Part shown: positions 35,299 to 43,689 of the stretch, piece by piece
Layout: each line of letters begins with the position of its first letter
How positions within the stretch are numbered: position 1 is the first letter of the stretch
Source: an uncultured Opitutia bacterium
Lineage (GTDB): Bacteria; Verrucomicrobiota; Verrucomicrobiia; Opitutales; Opitutaceae
Length of the DNA stretch: 64,000 bases
Direction: 5' to 3'
NCBI GenBank assembly: GCA_903900845.1
Contig: CAIUOU010000167.1
Location: forward strand, 1-64,000
Notes under the pieces: model-generated
What the model saw: the letters and a program-made list of their open reading frames with translations, nothing else
Databases searched by the model: none
Told to the model about the DNA's origin: nothing
Position numbers and translations under genes: made by a program

Positions 35299-36954
35299 TC
35301 ACCGCCCGGACGCGGCGGCCGGTGGCAGCCTGAGCAATTCCGCCTGCCACCCTTCCGCGTCCGACATTGAACCGGCGTCGCGCGCCGCGCGAATCGCTTC
35401 CGGCAGCCATTGGAGGCGGAGGTTCGCGCCGAGCGCCGGCAATGCTAGCAGCCGGCGCCACCACTCCAGCGCGGCGTCGCCCTTCCCCGCTGCTTGCAGC
35501 GTCACCGCCGCCTCCCGCCAAAGGGCCCACTCGTCCACCGGAACCTTCGCGGCCGGCCGTACCGAGGCGAGCGCGGCGGCCCCCTCGGCGGCGTCGCCGC
35601 GATCCAGCAGCCGCCTCGCCACCGCCAAGCCCAGCGTGAGTCCGGGCGCACGCCGATGCTCGATCCGCGCCAAATCCAGCGCCTCGTCGGCCCTGCCCTC
35701 GGCCTCCATCCGTTTCACCCGGCGCAACACGTTGTAGGCGTCAGGGGAGCCCGGCTCCGGAATCCGGGCGGACGGGAGCCGAAGATCATCCCGCGCGAAA
35801 GGCCGATACAGGGGATCACCGATCGCCACCGCCTGCCAGCTGAGCGCCGGCAGTGAGAAATAAACCGCCTCGACCCAGGTTGCTCCGCGCGCCAGGGCTC
35901 GCAGCAGAAGATGGGGCGCATGGGTGAATGAAAGGTAGGGCTCGTGCACGTTTCCCACGGTGGCCGTGACCCCGCGCGCGACAAACGGCCCCGTCCAGCC
36001 GGAATTCGGCGAGCGCAGCGTTGCCGCCGAGTAACTGTGCAGATGGAGCGCGATCGCCCCCGGGGGGAAACGAAAGCCAGGCAGAGCGAAAGGCCCCTCC
36101 ACCGAGCCGGCGTACCAACCGAAGTAAAGCACTGGTGCATCGAAGCGCGCATGCGCGGGAAACGTCCCGGGCTCCCGGTCGATGGTCGGATCGAACCCGA
36201 GATCAGCCAACTGCCGGGCCACCGCCTCGAACCATGCATCGCCGATCTCGTCGCGATTCGCGATGTCCACGTAAGCCCTGCCCCGGAGCCCGTCGCGTTC
36301 CGCCGCGAGCGCGCGTTCCACCAGCGCCGCGGCGTCGGCCGCCGTGGGCCCGTCGAGCCGCGCGACCCGCACCACCTGCCGGAGGTCGCCGCCGGCCGGC
36401 GAGGCGTTCTGGAAAAGCGGATTGGGAACGAACGCGTTGATCGGGTAATTGGGACTCGCGAGCAGGCTCAGCTCGGCGTCGACCGACCCCGCGTTGGTCC
36501 GGAACTCGCCGCGGCGCGTGAAGGGAGGCGCGTCGACGTAGAGCGACGGATCGTGCTCCAGCTTGAGCGGAACACCGCGGCAGACGACCAGCGCGGCGAT
36601 GCGGTGACCATTGGGCGCGTGCTTGCGCCGGCCCGCGGCGTCGCGCGTCGCCATCGGGATCGCGTCGATCCAGCGTTCCGCCACCAGCCGCTCCAGCAGC
36701 GGGTTCCAGATCGTGTTCACGAAATCCCGCCAGCCGATCGATTCGGCGACCGGCATCCTCCAGGCGAGCACGTTCGACTCCGGCACCGCCCGCGCGGCGA
36801 CATAACGGCGCGCGAGGTCGAGCGAGTCCGCGTCCGCCGCATTCGCGAGCACCAGGACGCGTGCGGGCACGGGGGAGCTCCCTGGGTCCCAATCCGCCGC
36901 CGGCGCCGCGAGGCCGAGCAGTCCCGGCAGCAGGAAGCGGAGGGTGCGCGGCAT
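35299..36954 (-). CDS. TIGR03790 family secreted protein
   Basis: A 551-residue exported protein of the TIGR03790 family, function unknown. A signal peptide covers about 1-20. The core contains PARVLVLANAADADSLDLARRYVAAR in its opening (the family's usual list-and-path start), VVCRGVPLKL, GWYAGSVEGPF, FPPGAIALHLHSYSA and FVARGVTATVGNVHEPYL, where His and Glu residues suggest a hydrolase-like site. The last 160 residues are TPR-like helices (RRVKRMEAEGRADEALDLA). It lies 15 bases after the S1/P1-type nuclease gene on the same strand and is probably in its operon. The activity cannot be inferred with confidence. Confidence 0.8.
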   Translation of the reverse strand: MPRTLRFLLPGLLGLAAPAADWDPGSSPVPARVLVLANAADADSLDLARRYVAARAVPESNVLAWRMPVAESIGWRDFVNTIWNPLLERLVAERWIDAIPMATRDAAGRRKHAPNGHRIAALVVCRGVPLKLEHDPSLYVDAPPFTRRGEFRTNAGSVDAELSLLASPNYPINAFVPNPLFQNASPAGGDLRQVVRVARLDGPTAADAAALVERALAAERDGLRGRAYVDIANRDEIGDAWFEAVARQLADLGFDPTIDREPGTFPAHARFDAPVLYFGWYAGSVEGPFALPGFRFPPGAIALHLHSYSAATLRSPNSGWTGPFVARGVTATVGNVHEPYLSFTHAPHLLLRALARGATWVEAVYFSLPALSWQAVAIGDPLYRPFARDDLRLPSARIPEPGSPDAYNVLRRVKRMEAEGRADEALDLARIEHRRAPGLTLGLAVARRLLDRGDAAEGAAALASVRPAAKVPVDEWALWREAAVTLQAAGKGDAALEWWRRLLALPALGANLRLQWLPEAIRAARDAGSMSDAEGWQAELLRLPPAAASGR

Positions 36955-36969
36955 CGCCGTCGGGCAGAC

Positions 36970-38016
36970 TCAGGGCGCGGTCTTCGCCGCGCCGGCCTGC
37001 CGGCGCACCAACGCGGCCCGCAGGTAGGTGTCGGGCACGGCGCCACGCCACGCGGTGAGCCAGATCGCGGACAACATGCGGCCGCCGTCCAGCATCCGCT
37101 GCTCCACGAAGGCGCGCGCCTCGTCGTGCACCCTCGCGCCCGCGGCCTGCCCAAGCTTGCCCTCCTTCTCCATGACGTAGAGCGGCTCGACCATCGTGTG
37201 CTGCCGGCGCAGGTAGTCGAAGACGGCGACAAACATGGGGTCGCGGCGATCCTCGCGCGGAGCGAGCGAGATCACGATCGCGGGCGGGACGCGCGGCAGA
37301 AGAGGCTCGAGACGGATGCCGGCCTTGGCGGCGAGACCCCCGTCGATCCAGGAGTGGATCCCGTTCCACGTGGTGTAGCCGCGGGGATTTTCACCCGCCC
37401 AGCCGTTGTAGTGCTTGGTGGTGTGGAGCGGCTGGGCGCAATCGCCGACAAAGTGGCCCAGGACGCCCATCATGTAGACGACGTTGGCCCGGGCGTTCTC
37501 CACCTCCTCCGGCGTCCCCAATTCCTCGTAGACGCGCAGGTAGGAGAATCCAGAGCGCAGGCGGCCGAAGTGTTCGGTGATGGCCCACGGCGCGAACCCC
37601 GGCCACTCCTGCGTGCGATCGGCGTTCCGCGCCGGATCGATCGGCTGAAAGTTGCGCGCGTTAGCGGCGCGGCCGGCCGCGAACTGCACGACGAACTCGT
37701 ACCGGAACGAGGACACGGTCTCGAGATCGAGCCCCGCCTCAGGAATATACTCCAGGTCACAGAAATGGTCGGTCCAGCTGCCGCCGGAATGCTTCACCGG
37801 CAGATCCGGCACGTTGCGCCAGCGGTCGGCCTCCCCGGAAAGGAAGGCGATGCGCTCGGCGTTGGCCGGCGTGCGCACGAACGCGGGGAACTCGGTCGGC
37901 AGCGCCGCGAGGGCCAGGTGGTGGACGATGCGGTGGCCCTCGTAGTCCCACGCGCGGGACACGGCGGCGGGGGACAGCGGGAGCAGGGCCGTCAGGGTGA
38001 GGAGGGCGGGCTTCAT
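36970..38016 (-). CDS. S1/P1-type nuclease family secreted protein
   Basis: A 348-residue exported protein resembling zinc-dependent S1/P1 nucleases. A signal peptide is expected to end right before Trp23, in WDYEGHRI; in this family the new N-terminal Trp and the next His (here His28) bind zinc. GHFVGDCAQPLHTTKHYNGW (about 183-202) matches the HxxxD metal motif, and NGIHSWIDGG follows with another His/Asp pair. The family cleaves single-stranded nucleic acids or removes 3' phosphates. The spacing within the C-terminal half is unusual, so a phospholipase C-like relative is possible. It lies between the amidase and the TIGR03790 gene, all on one strand. Confidence 0.82.
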   Translation of the reverse strand: MKPALLTLTALLPLSPAAVSRAWDYEGHRIVHHLALAALPTEFPAFVRTPANAERIAFLSGEADRWRNVPDLPVKHSGGSWTDHFCDLEYIPEAGLDLETVSSFRYEFVVQFAAGRAANARNFQPIDPARNADRTQEWPGFAPWAITEHFGRLRSGFSYLRVYEELGTPEEVENARANVVYMMGVLGHFVGDCAQPLHTTKHYNGWAGENPRGYTTWNGIHSWIDGGLAAKAGIRLEPLLPRVPPAIVISLAPREDRRDPMFVAVFDYLRRQHTMVEPLYVMEKEGKLGQAAGARVHDEARAFVEQRMLDGGRMLSAIWLTAWRGAVPDTYLRAALVRRQAGAAKTAP

Positions 38017-38050
38017 GGGTACGGTGGAATCGGCGCGGGCGCGGCGGACC

Positions 38051-39148
38051 TCACTTCGCCCGGGCGCGGGCGAGCACGGCGGCGTAATCGCGGAGACCGG
38101 CCGCGATGGCGACCGCCAACTGCTGGCGGTGGGCGGGAGAGGCGATCTTCCTCGCCTCGGCGTCGCTGCTGAGAAACCCGCACTCAACCAGCACGCCCGG
38201 GCAATCCAGCGGGCGCAGCACGGCCAGGTGCATGAGCTTCTTGCCACGGTCGTCGGATTTGAGGTCGTTGACGAAACGGCGGTGCAGCGCGTGGGCGAGC
38301 AACACGTTCCAATGGTCGTGCCGGTTGGCCGGCGAGGCGAACTCCTCGGTGTCGTCCCGCGCGCCGGCACCCCAGGCGTTGGTGGAACGTTGGAACCGCG
38401 GGGCGAAGGTGTAGACCTCGACGCCGGACGTGCGGTTGTCGCGCGGCACGGCGTTGAAATGAATGCTGACAAAAACGTCCGCCTTGGCGGCCCGTGCGGC
38501 CGCCGCGCGCTGGGGCAGGGCGACGAAGGAGTCGTCGTCCCGCGTGAGCAGCACGCGATGCCCGTCGGCCTCGAGGAGGCGTTGCGCGCGCCGGGCAACG
38601 TCGAGCGTGAGCGTCTTTTCGCTGATACCCAGCCGATCGTTGATCTTGCCGGGATCGGTCCCGCCGTGGCCGGGATCGAGCACGATCACTCGGGGCGCGG
38701 CCCGCGGGGCCTGACCGTGGCCCGGCCTTAGCAACGGCAGCAGGCAGCGCTCGTGATCGACGCGGCTCACGAAGGCGTCCCCACCGCTGGCGACGACCGG
38801 ATCACCGAGGAACACGCGCAGGCCGTTCACCGTGATCTCACGGCTGTCGGTCTCGACTTCCGCGCGACCACCCGGCCCCTTCAACTCGAGGCGGCGCCCG
38901 GCTTCCAGCCAGTTCAGCCGGGCGCCGAGCCGCGGCGCGGCGGCGGCGAGGGAAACGTATTCGATCCGCCCGAAGCGCTTTCCGGGCAGCGGCTTCTCGC
39001 CGGAGGGCGCGGCCGGAGCGGAGGCGGACGGCACCGCGGGGGACGCCGCGCCCGGCCGGGTGGGCGCGGATCGCACGGAGTTCTCGGCCGCCCCGGCGGG
39101 AAACGCCGGGACGATCGCGAGGAACAGCAGGAACGCCGCCCGGATCAT
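38051..39148 (-). CDS. N-acetylmuramoyl-L-alanine amidase (AmiC-like, Amidase_3)
   Basis: A 365-residue periplasmic zinc amidase that cleaves the lactyl-peptide bond of peptidoglycan. A signal peptide covers about 1-20, followed by an Ala/Pro-rich linker to about 55. Residues about 58-130 form an AMIN-like or copper-amine-oxidase-N-like domain (RLELKGPGGRAEVE). The Amidase_3 domain (about 150-360) carries VIVLDPGHGGTDPG (zinc His), ISEKTLTLDVA (zinc Glu), FVSIHFNAV (zinc His) and LVECGFLSS (catalytic Glu). All zinc ligands are present. It begins 13 bases after infC on the same strand, an unusual neighbour. Confidence 0.92.
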   Translation of the reverse strand: MIRAAFLLFLAIVPAFPAGAAENSVRSAPTRPGAASPAVPSASAPAAPSGEKPLPGKRFGRIEYVSLAAAAPRLGARLNWLEAGRRLELKGPGGRAEVETDSREITVNGLRVFLGDPVVASGGDAFVSRVDHERCLLPLLRPGHGQAPRAAPRVIVLDPGHGGTDPGKINDRLGISEKTLTLDVARRAQRLLEADGHRVLLTRDDDSFVALPQRAAAARAAKADVFVSIHFNAVPRDNRTSGVEVYTFAPRFQRSTNAWGAGARDDTEEFASPANRHDHWNVLLAHALHRRFVNDLKSDDRGKKLMHLAVLRPLDCPGVLVECGFLSSDAEARKIASPAHRQQLAVAIAAGLRDYAAVLARARAK

Positions 39149-39161
39149 GGCGGCGACAACC

Positions 39162-39818
39162 TCAGGTCGGACCAGCGCCGGTAGCCTGGTTTTCCTCTTC
39201 GGGCTCCACGTCCTCGGTCTCCTGAAGGAACCTGGGCTTCCGCTTGTTGGCGGGCAGCGGCGTCAGCATCACGTGGATGTTGCGCCCGATAAGTTTGGGG
39301 TCGGCGTCGGGATGAGCCATCCCGGCGAGTTCGGTGACGGCGCGCTTCATCACGTCGAAACCAATCTCGGTGTGCGCCATCTCTCGGCCGCGGAACTTGA
39401 GGCGCATCTTCACCTTGTTGCCATGGTCGAGGAACTCCTCGGCATGGCGCAGCTTCGTCTCAAAGTCGTGCTGCGCGATGCGCGCGGTGAACTCGATCTC
39501 CTTGATCTTGCTGGCCGTGGACTTCGCGTTCGAGGTCTTCTTCTGCTCCTCGTACACGTACTTGCCGAAGTCCATGATGCGGCAGACCGGCGGCGTGGCG
39601 TTCGGAGCCACCTCCACGAGATCCAGGCCGTTCTCCAGCGCGAGATTGATCGCCTTGGTGGTGTCGATGATTCCCAGTTGCTTGCCCTCGGGGGAGATCA
39701 ACCGCACCTGAGGAACCTTGATCCGGTGATTGCGGCGGATGGCCGCGAAGGGGTCGACGTTGCGACGCTGGTAGGAACCGGGGCGGCCGCCTGGGGCGGA
39801 GGGAGACGATAGGGCCAT
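39162..39818 (-). CDS. infC: translation initiation factor IF-3
   Basis: IF-3, about 218 aa from the ATG at 39818. The N-terminal domain has NHRIKVPQVRLISPEGKQLG and INLALENGLDLVEVAPNA; the C-terminal domain has PPVCRIMDFGKYVYE, IEFTARIAQHDFETKL, KVKMRLKFRGREMAH and MLTPLPANKRKP. The C-terminus has a Glu-rich extra tail. A longer frame starts 20 codons upstream; the ATG at 39818 agrees better with family length. The normal rpmI and rplT genes do not follow; instead an amidase gene starts 13 bases after the stop. No L20-type leader is obvious. Confidence 0.96.
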   Translation of the reverse strand: MALSSPSAPGGRPGSYQRRNVDPFAAIRRNHRIKVPQVRLISPEGKQLGIIDTTKAINLALENGLDLVEVAPNATPPVCRIMDFGKYVYEEQKKTSNAKSTASKIKEIEFTARIAQHDFETKLRHAEEFLDHGNKVKMRLKFRGREMAHTEIGFDVMKRAVTELAGMAHPDADPKLIGRNIHVMLTPLPANKRKPRFLQETEDVEPEEENQATGAGPT

Positions 39819-39912
39819 CAATAGTTGCGGTAGTGAGACGGGACCAGACCTTGTCGCTCGAACCCTTCCTCTCGGCAAGGGTTATTTCCACCGGCCCCGC
39901 ACGACGCGGCGT

Positions 39913-40326
39913 TCAAACACTGAAACTCTCGCCGCAGGAGCAACTGGCCTTCGCGTTGGGATTGGAGAACTTGAACCCACCCGCCACCAACGCGGCGGAG
40001 TAATCAACCTCCGTGCCTTTGAGGTAGAGCGCGCTGCGGCTGTCCACCACGACCGCCACGCCGGCGGTCCGGACCAGGATATCACCCCGGCGCGGTTCGG
40101 GAACGAACTTCATCTTGTAACTGAGGCCGTTGCAGCCGCCGCCGGTAATCGCCACGCGCAGCAACTCGCCTTGGGCCTCACGCACGATCAAAGCGCGGAC
40201 CTTGTCGCCGGCCGACGGCGTCAGCCGCACCAGGCTCTCCCCACCTTCCCGGACCCCGTCGGGCAGACCGGGGCCGTTCACCCCCGGCGCGGAGGAAACG
40301 GGAGGAGTCAGGACGGCGGAGGACAT
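39913..40326 (-). CDS. HesB/IscA/ErpA-type iron-sulfur assembly protein
   Basis: An A-type iron-sulfur carrier of 137 aa. The three conserved cysteines are present in GGGCNGLSY and ASCSCGESFSV (pattern C-x(n)-C-x-C), and the fold is intact through VRLTPSAGDKVRALI and VAVVVDSRSALYLKG. It is a soluble cytosolic protein that transfers clusters to target enzymes. The first 35 residues are Pro/Gly-rich and not part of the domain. I chose the ATG at 40326 over one three codons earlier. A sufU gene lies about 3.4 kb away, suggesting the local presence of a SUF-type assembly set. Confidence 0.9.
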   Translation of the reverse strand: MSSAVLTPPVSSAPGVNGPGLPDGVREGGESLVRLTPSAGDKVRALIVREAQGELLRVAITGGGCNGLSYKMKFVPEPRRGDILVRTAGVAVVVDSRSALYLKGTEVDYSAALVAGGFKFSNPNAKASCSCGESFSV

Positions 40327-40433
40327 CCACCACACGAAATCGCCGGTTCAGGGCGGCGCAACTTTCGAGTGACAGCCCGGACCGGAAGATTTCGGCTGAC
40401 GCCCCGACGCGGACATGCGCGGCTGAGTCCGTC

Positions 40434-42671
40434 ATGAGAAACATCCAGCCGCCCGCCCGTTTCTCCGCCGGCACCGCGATCGTCCTCGTGCTCGGGGTCA
40501 TCGTCGTGGAGGCCGTGATGGAGGCCTTGTTCACGCGGGGGCTGCGGGCCGCGGCGGCGTACGGACGGTTCGCTTCGCCGGCGGGTTGGGAGGAGATCGA
40601 AGCGTCGCTTTTGATCGCGACCAAGCTGCTGGCGACCGCGCTGGTGGCGGGCTGGGCGTTGCGCCGCAACGACGAGACCTGGGGGTACGCGGGACGCATG
40701 GGGTTCCAACCCGGCCACCTGGCCGCTGCGTTCCTCCCGATCGTGGCGGGCATCATCGTGTGCCTGTCCGAGCTGGATAATCTTTTCCGCGCCGTGCTGC
40801 CGGGCGCGCTCCTCGAGCAGCTGGATTTCGCGCCCGACCTGGACGCGCTGGTCAACATCTCCTGGCAGGGCCCGGTGCTCGCCGTCGTGATCGCGCCCCT
40901 CACCGAGGAGCTTGTGTTCCGCGGACTGATCCTGCGCGGCCTGCTGGGGCGCTGGCGGCCCGCGGCGGCGGTCACGGCGTCCGCCCTGCTTTTCGCGGCC
41001 ACGCATCTCAATCCCGCGCAAGTGCCGGTGGCGATGCTGCTCGGGCTGATCCTGGGCTGGACCTACGTGCGCACGCGCTCGCTCGGGCTCTGCGTCGCGG
41101 GCCACGCCCTGAACAACGCCTCGACCTACGTGAGCGACTTCCCCTTCGAGGTTAGCGGCTTCAACTTTGTCCCGGAGGCAGCAGCGGTGGTCTTCCATCC
41201 CTGGTGGTTCAACGCGATCGGCGCGCTGCTGCTGGGCGCAGGCTTGTGGTGGATCCATCGTCACGCCCCGCCCGCCGCGCCATGGAGGCGCCCCGCCGAA
41301 CCCGGCCCGCGGAGGGAAGAACCGCCGCTACTCTCGCCGCCGCCACTCCTAGTTGGGGGTTGTCAGGCCGGGACCGCCCGCGACAGTGGCGGACCCATGT
41401 CCGGCGATCTCGGCCAGCTCGTCACGTCCATCGCGCGCCGCGCGCGTGCCGCCTCGTTCACGCTTGCGACGACGCCGCGGGCGACCAAGGACGACGCCCT
41501 GCTGCGATTGGCGGCCCTGCTGGAGGAGTCGACCGCCGAGTTGCTCTCCGCGAACGCCCGCGATCTCGCGTCGCCCGAGGCCGCCGCCCTCACGCCCGCG
41601 GCGCGGGACCGGCTGGTGCTCACCGAGGAACGCGTGCGGCACCTCGCCGAGTCAGTCCGGCAGGTCGCCGCCCTCCCGGACCCGGTGGGCACCGTGCTGG
41701 AGGAAACCAGGCCGGCGAACGGCCTGCGGCTGCGCAAGGTCCGCGTGCCGATCGGGGTGATCGGGATCATCTACGAGTCGCGCCCGAACGTGACCATCGA
41801 CTGCGCGGTGCTTTGCGTGAAAAGCGGCAACGCCGCTGTCCTGCGCGGCGGCAAGGAATGTTTCCATACGAACCTCGCGCTCGCGGCGCTGGTGCAACGC
41901 GCGCTCGCCGCCGCCGGTCTGCCCGCCGACGCGGTGCAACTCGTGCCGACGACCGACCGCGCGGCGCTCGCCGTGCTGCTGAAACTGAACGATCTCATCC
42001 ACTGCCTCATTCCCCGCGGCGGCGAGGGGCTTATCCGGCACGTCGCCGAGAACAGCACCATCCCGGTCATCAAGCACTACAAAGGCGTCTGCTTCGTCTA
42101 CGTCGACGCCGCGGCCGACCTCGGAATGGCGGAGACGATCACCGTCAACGCGAAGGTTTCCCGGCCCAGCGCCTGCAACGCGGCGGAGCAGCTGCTGGTG
42201 CACCGTTCAGTGGCGGAACGCTTCCTGCCGGCCGCCGGCCGCGCCCTCGCCGCCCGCGGGGTCGAGCTGCGCTGCGATCCGGCCGCCGCCGCCATCCTCG
42301 CCCGCGAGGGCATCGCCGCCGTGGCGGCGGGCCCCTCCGACTTCACCGCCGAGTTCCTCGGCCCGGTGCTGGCGGTGCGCGTGGTGGAGTCGCTCGACGA
42401 GGCGGTAGCGACGATCAACCGCGACGGATCCGCGCACAGCGACGCGATCATCACGGCCGACGCGGCGGTGGCGCGGCGCTTCCTCGCGGAGGTGGACAGC
42501 GCCGCGGTATTCTGGAACGCGAGCACGCGCTTCAACGACGGCTTCGAGTTCGGCTTCGGCGCGGAGATCGGCATCAGCACCGACCGGCTCCACGCGCGCG
42601 GCCCGATGGGCCTGCCCGAGCTCTGCAGCTACAAATACCTCGTCGAGGGCGACGGGCAGATCCGCGGCTGA
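40434..42671 (+). CDS. CPBP intramembrane protease fused in frame to ProA
   Basis: One uninterrupted frame of 745 aa joins two unrelated proteins. Residues 1-280 are a CPBP (CAAX/Abi) family membrane protease with Glu158-Glu159 and Arg163 (EELVFRGLI), His191 (FAATHLNP) and His224/Asn228 (GHALNN), plus several membrane spans. Residues about 322-745 are glutamate-5-semialdehyde dehydrogenase. The join (about 281-321) is Pro/Arg/Gly-rich, with codons that look like translated spacer DNA. No in-frame stop occurs between them. It may be a real fusion, two genes in which the CPBP stop was lost, or a sequencing difference. An ATG at 41397 could start ProA separately. Confidence 0.75.
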   Translation: MRNIQPPARFSAGTAIVLVLGVIVVEAVMEALFTRGLRAAAAYGRFASPAGWEEIEASLLIATKLLATALVAGWALRRNDETWGYAGRMGFQPGHLAAAFLPIVAGIIVCLSELDNLFRAVLPGALLEQLDFAPDLDALVNISWQGPVLAVVIAPLTEELVFRGLILRGLLGRWRPAAAVTASALLFAATHLNPAQVPVAMLLGLILGWTYVRTRSLGLCVAGHALNNASTYVSDFPFEVSGFNFVPEAAAVVFHPWWFNAIGALLLGAGLWWIHRHAPPAAPWRRPAEPGPRREEPPLLSPPPLLVGGCQAGTARDSGGPMSGDLGQLVTSIARRARAASFTLATTPRATKDDALLRLAALLEESTAELLSANARDLASPEAAALTPAARDRLVLTEERVRHLAESVRQVAALPDPVGTVLEETRPANGLRLRKVRVPIGVIGIIYESRPNVTIDCAVLCVKSGNAAVLRGGKECFHTNLALAALVQRALAAAGLPADAVQLVPTTDRAALAVLLKLNDLIHCLIPRGGEGLIRHVAENSTIPVIKHYKGVCFVYVDAAADLGMAETITVNAKVSRPSACNAAEQLLVHRSVAERFLPAAGRALAARGVELRCDPAAAAILAREGIAAVAAGPSDFTAEFLGPVLAVRVVESLDEAVATINRDGSAHSDAIITADAAVARRFLAEVDSAAVFWNASTRFNDGFEFGFGAEIGISTDRLHARGPMGLPELCSYKYLVEGDGQIRG
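41397..42671 (+). other. proA: ProA module: glutamate-5-semialdehyde dehydrogenase (alternative start)
   Basis: From the in-frame ATG at 41397 the product would be a normal 424-residue ProA, which reduces gamma-glutamyl phosphate to glutamate-5-semialdehyde in proline synthesis. IGVIGIIYESRPNV, GGKECFHTNLALAAL and SRPSACNAAEQ (catalytic Cys) are conserved, and STRFNDGFEFGFGAEIGIST is the usual C-terminal motif. The length matches stand-alone ProA, so translation may start here in the cell as well as from 40434. No Shine-Dalgarno sequence precedes it. proB is not in the window. Confidence 0.9.
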
Positions 42672-42685
42672 GCGCCGCGGAACCT

Positions 42686-43627
42686 TCAGGCCGGGCCATC
42701 CCTGAAACCGCACGCGAGCAGCGTCTCGAAGTGCGGCTCGACCGGCTCGCGGGCCACCATGGTGACCTCGACCTTGGCGAAGCCCGCCTTCCGCAGGAAT
42801 CCGTGGAGGGCGCTCTCCTTGAAACCGAGCCAGCGGTCGGCGTAGAGCTCGCGCGCCTTGGCAAAGCCGTGCTCGTTGAGGTCGAGCACCAGCAGCTGGC
42901 CGCCCGGCCGCAGGATGCGCCACGCCTCGTCGACCGCCTTCTGCGGGTGCCGCGCATGGTGGAGCGCCTGGCTCAGGATCGCTAGGTCGACGGAGACATC
43001 GGGCAAAGGCACCTGCTCGATATCGCCGAGCTTGTAGGCGAGGTTTGCCAGCCCGTTGCGCCGGGCCAGCTCCGTGCCGACTTCGACCATGCGGGGAGAG
43101 CTGTCGATGCACCACACCTGCCGCGCCCGGCGCGCCAGCAGCTGCGACACGAGCCCCTCGCCCGCACCTAGGTCGGCGATATCGATCGCCGGGGCCAGCC
43201 GCAGCGCCAGGTGGCCGATCGCCTCCCATGATCGCCCCGGACAATAGTTCCGGCCCAGACGCCCCGCGATGAGGTTGAAATACTGCTCCTGCGTGCGGCG
43301 ACGCTTCTGGAGGATGCGGTCGAGATTCTCCCGGTCCTCCGCCAGGACCGGGAGATCGGCAACGGAGTCGAGCGCCGCGCGGGTCAGGGCCTGGGTGCGC
43401 GCCGGCTGCCGCGCGCGGAGCGAATAGAACGCGTTCTTTCCCTCCCGGCGGTCCGAAACGAGGTTGACGGTGCGCAGCAGAGCAAGCTGCGAGGAGATGC
43501 GCGACTGGCCCATCCCAAGGATCTCCTGCAGCTCCGCGACCGACAGCTCCTCGCGCGAGAGCAGGGCAAGCAGACGGAGCCGCGTGGGATCCGACAACGC
43601 CTTCAGGATGTCCCAGGATTCGTTCAA
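42686..43627 (-). CDS. ArsR-type regulator fused to a SAM methyltransferase
   Basis: A fusion of about 313 aa. The N-terminal 85 residues are a winged-helix ArsR domain (ILKALSDPTRLRLLALLS, LQEILGMGQSRISSQLALL). Residues about 125-300 are a class I methyltransferase (IADLGAGEGLVSQLL, LVLDLNEHGFA). This ArsR-methyltransferase architecture is known from many phyla, often near methionine/SAM-cycle genes. The start is uncertain: I use TTG at 43627, which begins MNESWDILKA. The frame is open back to a GTG at 43774, which would overlap sufU. No SAM-cycle gene is present beside it. Confidence 0.85.
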   Translation of the reverse strand: MNESWDILKALSDPTRLRLLALLSREELSVAELQEILGMGQSRISSQLALLRTVNLVSDRREGKNAFYSLRARQPARTQALTRAALDSVADLPVLAEDRENLDRILQKRRRTQEQYFNLIAGRLGRNYCPGRSWEAIGHLALRLAPAIDIADLGAGEGLVSQLLARRARQVWCIDSSPRMVEVGTELARRNGLANLAYKLGDIEQVPLPDVSVDLAILSQALHHARHPQKAVDEAWRILRPGGQLLVLDLNEHGFAKARELYADRWLGFKESALHGFLRKAGFAKVEVTMVAREPVEPHFETLLACGFRDGPA

Positions 43628-43689
43628 GCGAAGCCGAACGTGGGCGGCGCTACCGCCGAAGGCAATGGAGGAGACGGTCGCTCGGCCGC

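Noticed and set aside
36955-38598. 542-codon frame containing the S1/P1-type gene plus sequence opposite the amidase
   Set aside because: Only the part from 38016 has a signal peptide and family motifs; the rest is antisense to the amidase gene.
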